This document shows positions 10,702 to 23,002 of a DNA stretch of 64,000 bases, piece after piece (within the stretch, counting starts at the first letter, position 1; every line of letters begins with the position of its first letter). The DNA is from Ceratobasidium sp. AG-K (taxonomy: Eukaryota; Basidiomycota; Agaricomycetes; Cantharellales; Ceratobasidiaceae), in assembly GCA_037039685.1 (NCBI GenBank), contig JAWNGF010000002.1:868001-932000 (forward strand). The letters run 5' to 3'. The position numbers and the translations under genes are program-made. Below the pieces are notes generated by a model that searched no databases, was not told the DNA's origin, and worked only from the letters and a program-made list of their open reading frames with translations.

Positions 10702-13700
10702 CTAGCCCTTACCAGAAAAATATTGGAGATTGGGATTGTGCTTGTAGCATTGGTCCCAGCGCTCGCCGAATAGCATATCACCGTAGTCTATCATAAGAGT
10801 GCCGTGGTACCCATCAATAACAAGTACGCAACGACCCCCTGGCGTTAGTTGGGCGAACCTAAGCACGGGTGGCATCCAAAAGAGCAGCTTTCCATCCGCG
10901 CCTGTAACCCAACCGTCGTCACGAGCGGGATAGTTTGGCTCGGGCCACCCTTCGGGGAAGGGAGCAACCTGTAAATCATCGTGTGCCTTCCAGACTCGAA
11001 TGGAACTGTCTGCAGAGCCGGATACTATGCGTGTGCCATCGGGTGAATAGGCGATTGCTTTGACCGGGTGAGTGTGACCTTCGAAAGGACGAGCGACGAG
11101 TTCGCCGTTGTATGCATTCCACACTCGAATGGTCTTGTCTTTGGAACCGGAGGCGATCCGAGTGCCATCAGGTGAGTAGGCGACTGATTCGACCGAGTGG
11201 GTGTGGCCTTTGAACGGGTCCATCGCCAGCCTGCCATCATCTGCATTCCATACGATAACGGTCTTGTCTCCAGAGCCAGATGCGATGTGGGCACCGTCAG
11301 GTGAATAAACTACTGAGTTGACAGAGCCGGTATGGCCCTGGAAGGGAGCAGCAATTGGTGTACCGTCATGGGCATCCCACAGTCGAACGGTGTTATCATA
11401 CGAGCCAGACGCGATACGGGTGCCGTCAGGCGAACAAGCGACTGAATAGACAGGACCAGCATGTCCTTCGAGTGGACCCGTGACGGGTGTACCGTCACGC
11501 GCATTCCATACTCGGACGGTATGGTCTCGAGACCCAGAGACAATGCAAGTGCCATCGGGGGAATAAACAACCGAATTAACCCAACTAGCATGACCTTCAA
11601 ATGGGCCGGCGACTAGGGTCCCATCTTGCGCATCCCACACCCGAATTGTCTTGTCACCGGACCCAGAGACGATTCGGGCGCCATCGGGTGAGTATGAAAC
11701 CGAGTAGATGGGACCGGTGTAATCTTTGAATGGGTTGGTAATGGGTGTACCATCGTGTGCGTCCCAGATTTGGATGGAATCGTCCCAGGTACCAGAGACA
11801 ATGTGAGTATTATCAGGCGAATAAGCGACGGACATAACCATATCGTTCTGATAATCAGGTGAAATAACCACCGGTGTGCCATCTCGCGCGTTCCATACTC
11901 GAGTGGTCTTGTCATTAGAGCCAGATACGATACGAGTTCCATCAGAGGAATAGACAACCGAACGCACAATATCGGTATGTCCGCTAAATGGGCCTGCGGC
12001 CAGTGTACCGTCGAGTGCATTCCACACTCGGATGGTCCTATCTTCAGAGCTGGAAACAATGCGTGTGTTATCGGGAGAATATGCAACTGAATAAACTGTG
12101 CTAGTGTGACCTGTGAGAGGATCTAGAATGGGTGTACCATCATGTGCATTCCACACTCGAATGGTCTTGTCGCGAGAGCCAGAAACAATACGAGCTCCAT
12201 CGCATGAATATGCAACCGAATTAACCGAGTGAGTATGGCCTTCGAAAGGACCGACGGCGAGTGTGCCATCGTCTGCGATCCACACTCGAACGGTGCTATC
12301 CCGAAACCCAGAGACGATGCGAGTGCCGTCGGGGGAAAAGGCAACTGAGCGAACTGAGCTAATATGAACCTGGAAAGGAGTAGCGATGGGCGTGCCGTCT
12401 TGCGCATCCCATACTCGAATGGTGCCGTCTCGAGACCCGGAGACGAATCGAGTACCGCTGGGTGAATAGGAGAGTGAATGAACCGTGCTTGTGTGGCCTT
12501 CGAGCGGACCGGCAATCAGAGTGCCGTTGTAAGCATCCCACACTCGAATGGTCTTGTCATATGAGCCAGAGACGATGCTGATTCCATCAGGCGAATATGC
12601 AACCGACCAGACTGGCAGGCTATGCCCTCGGAGTGGATTTGTAACGGGTGTGCCGTCCAGCGCATTCCGCAAATAGATGGCTCCGTCATAGCATCCGGAT
12701 GCGATACTTTTGCCGTCAGGCGAGCAGGCGACTATGTACACCCTCGAGTCGGTCCACCATCTCATGAGCTCCGGGGCATCTCTCTTCTGCATGGCACTGC
12801 CTAGGACGTTCATTAGGCCCTTTGTCTTCGCATAATACCGTCTGAACACCGAGCTGGACCTAGGACAAAACGGCAGCAAGGATATGTAAATGTGGGAGGT
12901 AGACTGGGAGACAGGAGTGGTCGTAAAATCTAGTATAAAATTTCGGGCGTCCAAAACAACTCTGCCGATGTCGATTGAGGTTTCGCCTGCCTAAAATATT
13001 GGGGAACGATTAGTTTATTATCCACAGGGTTCGAATGCCTAACTTGCCTGTAGCCACTGTTTTGCCTTTAGTAACATAGCTACACCCGAGCCTATCTCCT
13101 TTTTCACGTTCAATACCTCCATCCAGAACAGGAGGTGATTCGATAGGAATTCGTCGAGTAGCTTGCATAGTGATTGCGAGTAGGTGGAGTGTTCCAGGTG
13201 ATCGGCCCAGTGCCGACAAGCATACCATAGTGCAGGAGAAACGCCCCGTGTTACATGACTAGGCAGGTTCTCCACTTGACTGTCTCGCAAAAAAGACGAC
13301 TCCAGCCGGCATATATTGAAGTGAAGTTGTGATTTCATTACTTCGAAACAATATCGTGAAATTTGCTCGCTGCGCACAGTGATATCGCAGGAAAACGCCC
13401 CCGAGCGGGATTTGTCGAGCATAAACTGGGGAAATGAAGGATGCAGCGTTGAAACGAACCCAGTAGTCCCAGAAAAATGGAGCACGGTATGCAGGAGCTG
13501 AATTACGACCGGCGCACGCTCTCCGCTCAGTCCAACCAATGTGGCAAGCGTTTGTACAGGGACCGGCTCCCGAGCACATACCAATACTTCCAACGTCCGA
13601 AGTACACTACCGGCCTCCTGCGCTTCTAGTTCCTTGCTGTTAAACGCCTCTTTGATCACAGATGCATATAATTCATCGATAGTCGCGTCGTGCCCAGCGG

Positions 13701-15710
13701 GATAGGAGCTCATCGAGAGTGCCAACTCTAGCCGTTGCTGTGGGTCTGTTCCGGCATTGTGGGATTGAATATATCGTACTAGTGTGGCGGCGAAGATGAA
13801 TAGTGCTCCAGACCGTAGAGCAAGCTCCCCGATGTGTATTGCGGCTAGTGCCATGCACTCTAGTTCCGTCTCCAGGTATAATTTAATGTCTGCCCGGATC
13901 AGCGACACCTCGGCTTCGTCCAACTGCATCGTGATATAGCTTTGATTACATGTAATAACCCTGTTATAGAGTCCTGGCTTGGTTCGGCTCGTGACGAAGA
14001 ACTTGAGTGGAACCTCGGATGTGGACTTGAGTAGCGCATATAGTAAGAGTTCGACCTCGGTCGTGTTGTCACACTCGTCCAGTGCATCTATTGTCACTAC
14101 TAATCCGCCTGGCATCGCCTCCTTGACATTTAGCAGCGGCGCCTTCAGCAATTGCTCGAACTGCCTCGGAATGCTTTTCGAACGAGCACCTGGATCGTCG
14201 TCAAGTGCCTTGTACAGCGCGCACTGAAATGGAATCGAGTACTGTGCGAGTTGGTACGCAATAGTAGGTATAATCCGACTAACATCGCGGCACTCGGGAA
14301 AGTTACTCATACAGAAGAAGCTCGCCGCGAGCTGATGGCGATTTTCCAGTGTTTCGGAGAATCTGTATGCGATTGTTGTTTTGCCCGTTCCGGCCACACC
14401 ATTCATCCAATATAGGCTGGTTATGTTGGGATTATGTGACCAGTCCTGGAGTTGAGACAAAATAGCAGTCCGCGTACCGTCAGTACAACTCCGTCGAATA
14501 CCTCTGGAAATGTTTGAGTCATAGTAACCCGATTTGGCTGGAGCCAGCTTTTCAATCAGTATGTGCTGTGAAGTAGGTAATGGTAGTAGAACGAACACTT
14601 CGGAGCGGGGAACGTACTGTCATCTGATCGTTAACAATATTCCGTTCAGTCATGACAGCATCGGCCTGCCCTGTATTAGCTTCTGTTCAAATATGCTCAG
14701 TAATACACATACCCATAGTTGTCGGAATAGTGACACGATTCGGTAGTAGCAGTTGGCTAAACCCTCATTAATACTTGCTCCCGGGAAGCGCTCCCCCGTT
14801 CCTTGCTTTCGTTCGCCTTCAATTAGCATTGCTTGCTCTTTGATACCGCTAGGCACTAGGTCAGGAATATATTTGGGATATCCCTGGTATATTCACCATG
14901 CCAAGTTAGCGATGGACCCCGACATGCGTGGGGCGTTAGACAGGCTCTTGTCCTGTGCCAGGAGCTCAGTGATACGTGAGATTTCAGAGGCGAGTTCCAG
15001 ATGATCTCGGTGGTTGTTTGAGGCCTCCTACCTTTCGATTAGCTCAATTATCATTGTACTATTGGGATGGGTAAACTTGCCATCATAAGGTCAAGGCAGG
15101 GAAGAAAGGCATCAATTGCGGACTGGACTGGAGGAAGCAGCTCGGCGCTTTTTTTCAGATCTCGCAGCGAGGTACCGAGCCTCCTCCATGCATCAGTGGT
15201 AGGCTGCGAACTGGAATATGACATGAGACCAATGGTGCCGGGTGGATTGACCGGGAGCTCGTCCTGATTCGGAGCTTCGTCTATGTTGGGTGGATTGACC
15301 GTCGTTGGAAACTCGCACTGGGAGTATGCATGGGCTCGAGGAGCGGGGATATTTTGGGATATGGGCGAACCGTCTGGAGATACCGATCGCAGGCTTGGTG
15401 GATGGGAGGGTTGTTGAGATGCTTCAAATACGACAGGAAATGTAAGGGATAAAGCAGAGACGGGCGATAATGATGGTAATATAGGGGCGTGCGTCTCGGT
15501 TGCAACTGCAGCTGCTATCGAAGTATTGCTGTGAGACGAAAGAACAGGTCGATTGGTGGGCAAACGATTTGGGGAGATGGCTCGAACATCTGGAGCATCC
15601 AAAGGGAGTCGCGATGGCGCTGGAGTCGATGAATGTCCAAAAATTTTGTCGACTTGCCCGCGTATAAACTTGCGCACATCGTGCTTGGGTCTTGGAGTGG
15701 ATGACTCCAT
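10702..15710 (-). CDS. NACHT-WD40 NLR-type receptor 1 (14 uniform WD40 blades)
   Basis: Six exons: 15710-15081, 15027-14897, 14848-14713, 14682-14618, 14565-13048, 12990-10702, about 1,590 residues. The N-terminus is Ser/Pro-rich, then a helical region (WRRLGTSLRDLKKSAELLPP, then VQSAIDAFLPCLDLMM) like the MLKL-type bundle of basidiomycete NLRs. The NACHT domain has Walker A GVAGTGKTTIAY, PTIAYQLAQYS and Walker B VVTIDALDEC. The C-terminal half is 14 WD40 blades, most with the pattern GTRIVSGSxDxTIRVWNAxDGT, ending with the family tail DGWV...LLFW...GERWDQCY. Such proteins are STAND ATPases thought to sense non-self through the WD40 face and trigger cell death. Introns 1 and 5 use GC donors (GCAAGT at 15080 and 13047). 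The phase between exons 3 and 4 closes only if one G is missing in the GGG at 14712-14714. Start 15797 is an alternative. Confidence 0.9.
10940..12740 (-). repeat. Tandem array of 14 WD40 coding units (about 129 bp each)
   Basis: Fourteen consecutive units of roughly 43 codons within the last exon of NACHT-WD40 gene 1. Nearly every unit keeps the same residues: SPDGTxIVSGS, D, TIRVWNA or TVRVWDA, then DGTP or DGTL. This is much more uniform than the units of the second receptor. Fourteen units would form two seven-bladed propellers. Confidence 0.85.
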
Positions 15711-16679
15711 TGTCGTAGAACTCCGCGGCGGTGGATAGCCGTAGATGTTAGGAGTCGTATGGTGGTTTGGTTCAAATGACTTCCGTACATCCCACACGTG
15801 TGTTGCTCAGGGAGCTATAGGTTACAAACGATAAATTTGTTCACACATTAGGTTAAAGCCTTCATGGAGCATACTGTGACCTAGGTGGCGTTGCTCAGTT
15901 TGGAATGATATCCGGCCAAAAGTCATCTACAATATTCGGGTGCCCGCCGCGAAGGCCCACAACCCGTGATCATGGTGTAGCATGGAGACTGAGAGAGTGG
16001 CTCGTTCAGAGTTCTCACTATGCTCGCCACATGAGTAGCCGCCACATCATGTCGTCGCCACCCACTCACGCCTCCGAAGCAGTATCGAGTCTGTGCCCGC
16101 TGTATCCCAGTCGACTCAACCAACCGACCCCCTCACTTTTGGACGGTTTCCCACGCCCTCTCTGCATAGTTATTGATACTTGAAGTCAGTACTAACTCCG
16201 TAAACTCCGAACTCATATCTCCGACATTGACTGTGGGAGGTCACCACACTAGTTTGGGGCCTCCCTTACCAGATGTTTTGGGATATACGTGTGAATGCCC
16301 CTTGAAGTTTCGACAACCATATCGGTGTTGTTTCTACAGGGTGGAACCCACATTCAATTGAGCGCTGCAGAAATTTGACTACATCAATGTTCTATGCCAG
16401 TGGTGTGCGCGTACAATCAAAACCACATCGCAACGCAAGTCCGGGCCCGAAGTAAGGTTTTATTGTTTGCACTACCCGGTTTAATATGTGCGTCAATGAC
16501 CAGGCATCCGAAATATAAATGGGTCTGAACATTATTACCGAGGCCCTCCTGCGGGCTAGGTGCAACATGTAACCACTCGGCTCTGTTAGCGCTGGGCTCC
16601 TCACCAATTACGTACATCTGCTCGATCCGCCACCTGACTTGCCACTTCATCAGAATACCCACCACACTGTGTCCAAATC
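15711..16679. other. Intergenic, between the two receptors' promoters
   Basis: About 970 bases upstream of NACHT-WD40 gene 1 with no recognised coding exon. Frames at 15905-16183 and 16392-16665 have no family features. The promoter of receptor 1 must lie in its left part. Confidence 0.45.
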
Positions 16680-17591
16680 ATGTCTCAATGCGACTATTGC
16701 GGGTGCTGGTTCTCGAATTCTATCATCGACGCACATATGTATCTTCACAGGCATGATGCACTGTACATCGAGTCAACTGGTTTTGACGACGATAACCGGT
16801 ACATGTCACATATATCTTGGCAGGCTGTACGCTGATCTTCCACGCAGATATGAGACCGATGACGACCCTCCGGTAAGCTCATTATACGTTCAAGCGATGC
16901 AGATGTGAAGATCGTGGTGACTTTGTGTCAGTCATGGGAGGATGCCGAACCAGGATGGCTAGTGAGTTGGTTGACCTTTAACCCGAGCGACTAGGCTATA
17001 ATATGGCTGATCAATATTGTACACAATAACAGAAATCAGGCATTGGTTACGACCAACGCGCTACTGATTATCGCGCTCTACACAGGCCTAACTCGACCGT
17101 CAAGAATGCCCCAACGGTTGTGAGGTCCAACTCTAGACGACGTCACCGACGGAGTCTCACGACTAAGTGTCAATACGGAGGCCCCTTCTTCCGAAGTTAC
17201 TTGGGCCACTGGATCGCAGCCCCCTAACAATCCTACGCAGGCTCGACCGCGTAGGAAAATAACTACTAGTGCAGCGGAACAGAAATCCAAGAGTACTCTG
17301 GATGTGGGTATTGCTTTCCTATTAATGTAAGCCGACCTATTCATGTTATATATGGGCGGTGCTAGGTAAAATCTGCTGAGCTTTGGGCCTGTGTTTCACT
17401 CGGACTGCCTAGCTAACAGCCTCATTAGGATCGCCAGTGGAAGCCAGTCAAAGCGGAGTAATGGTACAAAGGCAAACAATAGGAGGCTCAGAAGGAAGAA
17501 AGACAAGAGTCAAGTGAGAAACCTTGGAGCTAGTACCTCGGTTGCCGCAGTACGAGTGTCAGGTAATACAACCTCTCGCCTCACGTCTTGA
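16680..17591 (+). CDS. Possible small C2H2 zinc-finger gene, model uncertain
   Basis: From ATG 16680 the frame reads MSQCDYCGCWFSNSIIDAHM and then YLHRHDALYIE, a C-x2-C-x11-H-x3-H arrangement of one C2H2 finger. An acidic stretch (YETDDDPP) follows in another frame and joins in phase to SWEDAEPGWL through a well-formed intron (about 16874-16938). Further exon-like stretches (around 17031-17140, 17170-17295 and 17430-17575) are basic and Ser/Arg/Lys-rich. The join between the finger exon and the acidic exon fits only with a 25-nt GT-AG intron (16798-16822), unusually short. The gene lies between the two receptors, facing the second. It may be a real zinc-finger protein, a degraded one, or chance; no function can be assigned. 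Confidence 0.35.
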
Positions 17592-18249
17592 ACCCGCTCA
17601 CTCTAGACTCAGTGGTGCATAGGTAGCAGATTCAAATGGAAGTTTAACTCAACATTTTACTTGCTTATACACGGTATGACTTGGTCAAGGTTTATTGAAA
17701 GGTGATAAGACCACCAGAGGGTTTAGTACGGGGCTTCAAGCGCATATGAGAAGCCTTTGCAGATCGCTAGTCACTTGTGGTTTGAACTCTGCTCTCATCC
17801 ATTGATTCATTCCCTAATCATTTTCTTGCTCTTATCTCGTCAATTGCATCCCCTATACGTTACTCCAGTCTCGTATAGATTAACCTATCATGGAGGAGGT
17901 TGTGAGCGATATGTAAGTCAAGCCTTGTGAAGATCGTAGAATGGGTCGCGACGAGGGGGATATTTGCAGTGCAGTTCCCTCACCATACGTATGCCCGAAC
18001 TCCATATTTTCCCAAATCAGGCACGCTATTGTTAGGTGATTTGCTTAGTTCTAACTGAACAACTTCAACTCGATCAATGCATCTCGAGCATTTGTTTGCT
18101 TACGAGGATTGTTTTTGCCAGTGTATAAGCGCTGAATCCGCCTACATCCATCAATTGCAAATCATCCTTTGCTTCCTTCCACACCGTTCGAATGCAAACT
18201 TGATTCACCAGGATTACGCCAAGGCGCAATTAATTTAGCTTAAACGATA
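17592..18249. other. Intergenic; promoter of NACHT-WD40 gene 2
   Basis: No coding signature except a small ATG-initiated stretch at about 17890 that runs into a splice-donor-like GTAAGT and could be an untranslated leader exon. Confidence 0.4.
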
Positions 18250-21200
18250 ATGTCACACAATAAACGACCACTTAGTGCTTTAATTTTCCCTAATTCGAGC
18301 ACGTCGACCAAGAAACGGCCTAAACTACCTGCTCTACCGGTAACCCTCAATAATACTGGAACAAACCCAAACCACTCGCCTAGCCTGGCTCATCATGCCT
18401 CCACAAAACATGACGATAAGTGGTATTCTACCACCCACGGAAAATTGAACATCACGGGAAATGCACTACTATCCGCACTGAAATCCTCGCTGACACTTCT
18501 ACAACGGGGCAGTGGCGTCGTGTTTCCACATCTTGGATCGTCGGTGGCGGGGCTCCTTGAAACTCTGGAAGCCATTGAGGTAGGTTACACATCCAGGCGT
18601 CAATGGTATTCAAGACTTATTAAGTTATGAATAGACGGGGACATCCAACAGCCGCGAGGCGAAAGAACTAGCTTCACAACTTCCTCAGTGGGCTATTACG
18701 CTTGAGGGTCATATATCCGGGCCACAACCAGAGCAGTTGCTGAAGCGAGTTGGAAGACTGGTAGAGTAAGCAGCTTTTCGTGGCTATTGTCCTATGACTC
18801 AGCCTTTATCAACAGTGTTCTACGTGAACAAGCAGAATACATAAGGACGCAGCAACAACGAGGAAATTTGAGACGATTAACAGGATCTCAACAGGAGCTG
18901 GAAGAGTTGGAGTGGTGCCATCGACGCATAGATGCTGCATTTTCTCAGATTCAGGTACGTGCGAGTGAGCGAGTCATGGAAGGGGGTAATTGAGCGAATG
19001 GCATGGCATTAGATAGACGCAAGCCTTAGCGTATGGAGAAATACCGACGAGCAAATAAAGGTACGAGTACAGCTATTTGTATGAGACTCTGTTGATCCCG
19101 GATTAGGACACACGGCTAAGTGCCCTACTGCCAGCGCACGATGCTCGTTATGACTCGAGTCTTTCCGATAAGATTGAACGGGGCGAGTGTCTTCGAAACA
19201 CAAGAGTCACAATCCTGGAATCTGCGCGTCGTTGGATATACTGCCCTGGTGAGGCGAGAGTCTATTGGGTCAACGGCATGGCTGGTACAGGGAAGACGAC
19301 CATCGCGTACAGCATCTGCACTGAGCTGGAGCAGAATGAACGACTGGGTGCAAGCTTTTTCTGTTCTCGCGCATCGCCGGAGTGTCGAGACGTAAGCCGG
19401 ATCCTTCCCACAATGCATACCAGCTTGCCCAACAATCCGAGCCATTCCGATCCGCACTCACCCGGATACTTGGCAAGGAACCAAACGTTGGACAGCGCAA
19501 GTTATCTGTACAATTCGAGTACTTGATCAAAATGCCATTGATCGAGGTCAAGCACACTCTGCCGGGAGGACTTGTGATTGTAATTGACGCCCTCGATGAA
19601 TGCTCTGATCCAACCAGCATGACGACGATGCTCGAGACAATTCTCTCCCAATCCGCACATCTCCCCGCACGATTCTTTCTTACTAGCCGCCCCGAACCTT
19701 CAATTTCGAAAACAATTCTTAGTGCGAGTCTCAAACAAACCTCACGGTCAATCTTGGAGCTTCATAATGTGGAAGAACAGTTCGTAAAGGCAGACATCGA
19801 AACATACCTCACTGTCGCACTGGCTCAACTTGCTCCCACAAGAGAACAAATCGAACAACTAGCTGAACAAGCTGGGATCCTATTCATCTATGCTGCAACG
19901 GTGGTGCGATACATCCTAGCCAGGACGCCTGGAGCGAACCCCGCCACGCGCCTGAAAACCGTTCTAGATAAAACCACCAACAAAGGTAGCAGGAAAGATC
20001 GGGAAATCGATCAACTTTACAAGGCTATATTAGACGGAGCTCTTGGTTCCGAAGAATCGGAACTGGAAGAGGATGAAGCCGAGCTAATCAAGAGCGTACT
20101 ATGGACCGTTGTATGCGTCAGGGAGCCAGTAACAAAAAGTACGCTGGCGGCCTTGCTGTACCTAGATGTCCAACATGTAGGAGCAGCGTTGCAGCCACTT
20201 CAGTCGGTGTTGCATATATCCGAAGGTAGCGATGTGGTGTCAACTCTGCACGCATCGTTCCCGGAATTCATGCTCAGCTGTAGGCGATCCGGATCCTTAT
20301 TCTGCGATGAAAAAGCGCACAACAAATACCTATCGGAAAGATGCTTTGAGATCATGAAGAAACAACTGAGGTTTAACATATGTAACTTCGAGACGTCATA
20401 TTTACTTGACGAGGACGTCCCAAATCTCAAGAGTCGAGTTGAAGCTGCGATCAGCCCGGAGCTATTTTATTCTTGTATCTTTTGGGTGGATCATCTACAG
20501 CGTTCTGATAGATGCGACACACTGCTCGCTCTCATTAACGACTTTCTCGATAAGAGCTTGCTCTTCTGGATGGAAGTGATGAACCTCAAGCAAAAGATAA
20601 GCAACGGGCCAAAGATCTTAATTCAGGCGCAGAGTTGGCTACTAGTAGGTATATTACATATATGGCGCACGTCGTCACTAACTATTATCTAGAAATACAA
20701 CTACCACAACGACACCTACAAGTTTGTCCGCGATGCTTGTAGTTTTGTGACTAGGTTTGCTGCAAACGCGGTTTGCCAAAGCACGCCCCATATATACCTC
20801 TCACTGCTTCCTTTAGCACCCAGCTATAGTATGGTTTGGCAAGCGTATTGGGGGCAAACACAAGGACTACTAGACGTAGAAGGACCGATGAGGCAACAAC
20901 AAGGCGCGCTCGCAAGTTGGGAACTTGGGTCCGAGGTCACAGCCATGGATTACTCGTCGAACAATGCCCGAATAGCTCTTGGATCCTACGATTCGAATGG
21001 ACACGGAGCGATTCACATACACGATGCACACATTGGTACAAAGCTATCTCAGCCGTTCCAAGGCCACGGACACAAGGACCATATCAGCTGCATATCGTTC
21101 TCTTTCGACGACACTCGTATCTTATCCTGCTCCTGGGATAACACCTTGTGCGTGTGGGACGCTAGCACCGGGCTCTTACTCAACGGGCCATTCCCTTTGC

Positions 21201-23002
21201 ATGAGCACGACGGTCGGATCCTGTCTGCTGCCTTCTCACTTGACTGTAAACAAATCCTCGCCGTTTCCGAAGACTCAATTTCCGCTGGAGGGTTTCGCAA
21301 CTCGATCCGAATCCAGAAAGTTAATTTTGCACCTTTCAATCATGTACTGGCGTGTTATATCCTCAACATATGGTCTGCCGTATTTTCGCTGGATCGTGGA
21401 TTAATCGCAACTAGTTACCAGAACACGATTCGTGTTTGGGATGTGCTTAGGGGTGATTTACTCGTAGGGCCTTTCGAGGCTCATATTGGATCAGTCACTT
21501 CCCTCGCATTCTCACCCGACAGTACCCATGTTATATCTGGTTCCAGTGATGGGGAAATTAGCGTTTGGGGCGCACACAATGCCGAGCTTATCGCCGGTCC
21601 GTTCGCTGGTGTGGGGGTGCGCTACTCTGTCACATGCATTTCAGTCTCTCCCGACGGTAACCGGATCGCCTCTGGGACGGACCATGACATAGTTCGAGTG
21701 TGGGACGTACAAGAAGGAGTCATTTCTACGAGCATGCTTACTAGTCACCCCAAAGAGATCGACTCGGTTGTGTTTTCGTCGGACGGCACACGCTTTGTTT
21801 CTGGGTCGTCCGATGGCATGATATGCCTGTGGGACGTACAGGATTCTCCTGTTATCCTAGACTCCAAGCATCGCGCCTATGGAATCACAGTAGTATCCTT
21901 CTCCCCCGATGGTTCTCGCATTGCCTCGGGCTCGAAGCAAGGGACAATTCAGATATGGGACACTTTTAGCGGAAGTCCGTCAGAGCCTGTCTCGCATGTG
22001 ACAGCGGACGGGTCGGGAATCGCGTGTCTCTCATTCTCACACAGTGGCACTAGCATCGCTGTTGGCTCCTATGGGGATCGGGCTACGGTACAGGTCGTAG
22101 ATGCCTACAGCAACGCTTTACTAGCTGGTCCTTTCCGAGGGCATTCCGATTCAGTTACCTCGGTTAAATTCTCTCCGGACGATACGCGCGTTGTTTCCGG
22201 CTCTTACGATCACACCGTTCACGTCTGGGATATTTCGAGCAATACTCTGCTTAGAATACACGAAGGGCATTCCAAAGTTGTCAATTCGGTTGCATTCTCG
22301 CCCAGCGGCACACACATTGTTTCTGCCTCTAATGACCACAAAGCCATGATATGGGACGAACACGACAACGGGCCACTCGTACTAAACAATGACGACCAAG
22401 TCACATCCGCCATTTTCTCACCGGACGGCACGCATATAATTTCTTGCTCTCCAGGCGGCAGGGTACTGCTTTGGAGCGCAGGCGACGCTTCCCTGCTTTC
22501 TCAAACCTATCCATTCGGGTTCGACGAGTCGGTCACACAAGTTGCGTTTGCACCCGATGGTGTACGCGTCCTATGCACTTCTGGGCGCTGCTCGATCCAG
22601 ATATGGGATCCACGGAACAACGAGTTGGCGATCAAACAACCATTGGAGGGCAACCAACGAGGCCCAGCCGATTCATTCGCGATCTCAAACGACGGCACTC
22701 GCGTTGCGTTTGCTCGTGCACAAGCATATAGCGATAGGGACGGTTGTAATCGTTCCATATGGACTTGCAAGGACTTTGATGATCCTCAGCCGCAAACTCC
22801 AATTTTCAGGCCGTGGAGGATTTGTCCCGACGGGTGGGTGGTGGATCCCGAGTTTCAGGCGTTGCTTTGGCTCCCGCACGAGTTGCATCGAACGTTTCCC
22901 AGACCGCCGACTATGCTCTCGGTCAGTCCCGAGGGTGCGATTAGGGTTCGGTGGACGGGTCTTTTGCTTGGGGAGGATTGGCACAAGTGCTATGTCCCTT
23001 GA
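18250..23002 (+). CDS. NACHT-WD40 NLR-type receptor 2, one-base frameshift in NACHT
   Basis: Multi-exon gene (first exon 18250-18579, second from 18635). The N-terminus is basic and Ser/Pro-rich, followed by a helical region ending GSSVAGLLETLEAIE. The NACHT domain has Walker A GMAGTGKTTIAYSICTELEQ, SFFCSRASPECRDVSRILPT and Walker B LVIVIDALDEC. After the intron 20645-20692 come 14 WD40 blades that are clearly diverged from one another (for example TIRVWDVLRGDLL, EISVWGAHNAELI, KAMIWDEHDNGPL), and the family tail DGWVVDPEFQALLWLP, GEDWHKCYVP. The conserved PTIAYQLA motif is broken: the frame reads PT-M-H-T at 19410-19421, while AYQLAQQSEP continues in the next frame, so one base is missing between 19412 and 19415. 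This is either a genuine pseudogene or a sequencing indel. Transcription is divergent from receptor 1, with which it shares the domain plan. Confidence 0.85.

Noticed and set aside
11025..12541. Long open frames in other frames of the WD40 array
   Set aside because: They are shadows caused by the repetitive composition of the real WD40 reading frame and have no domain features.
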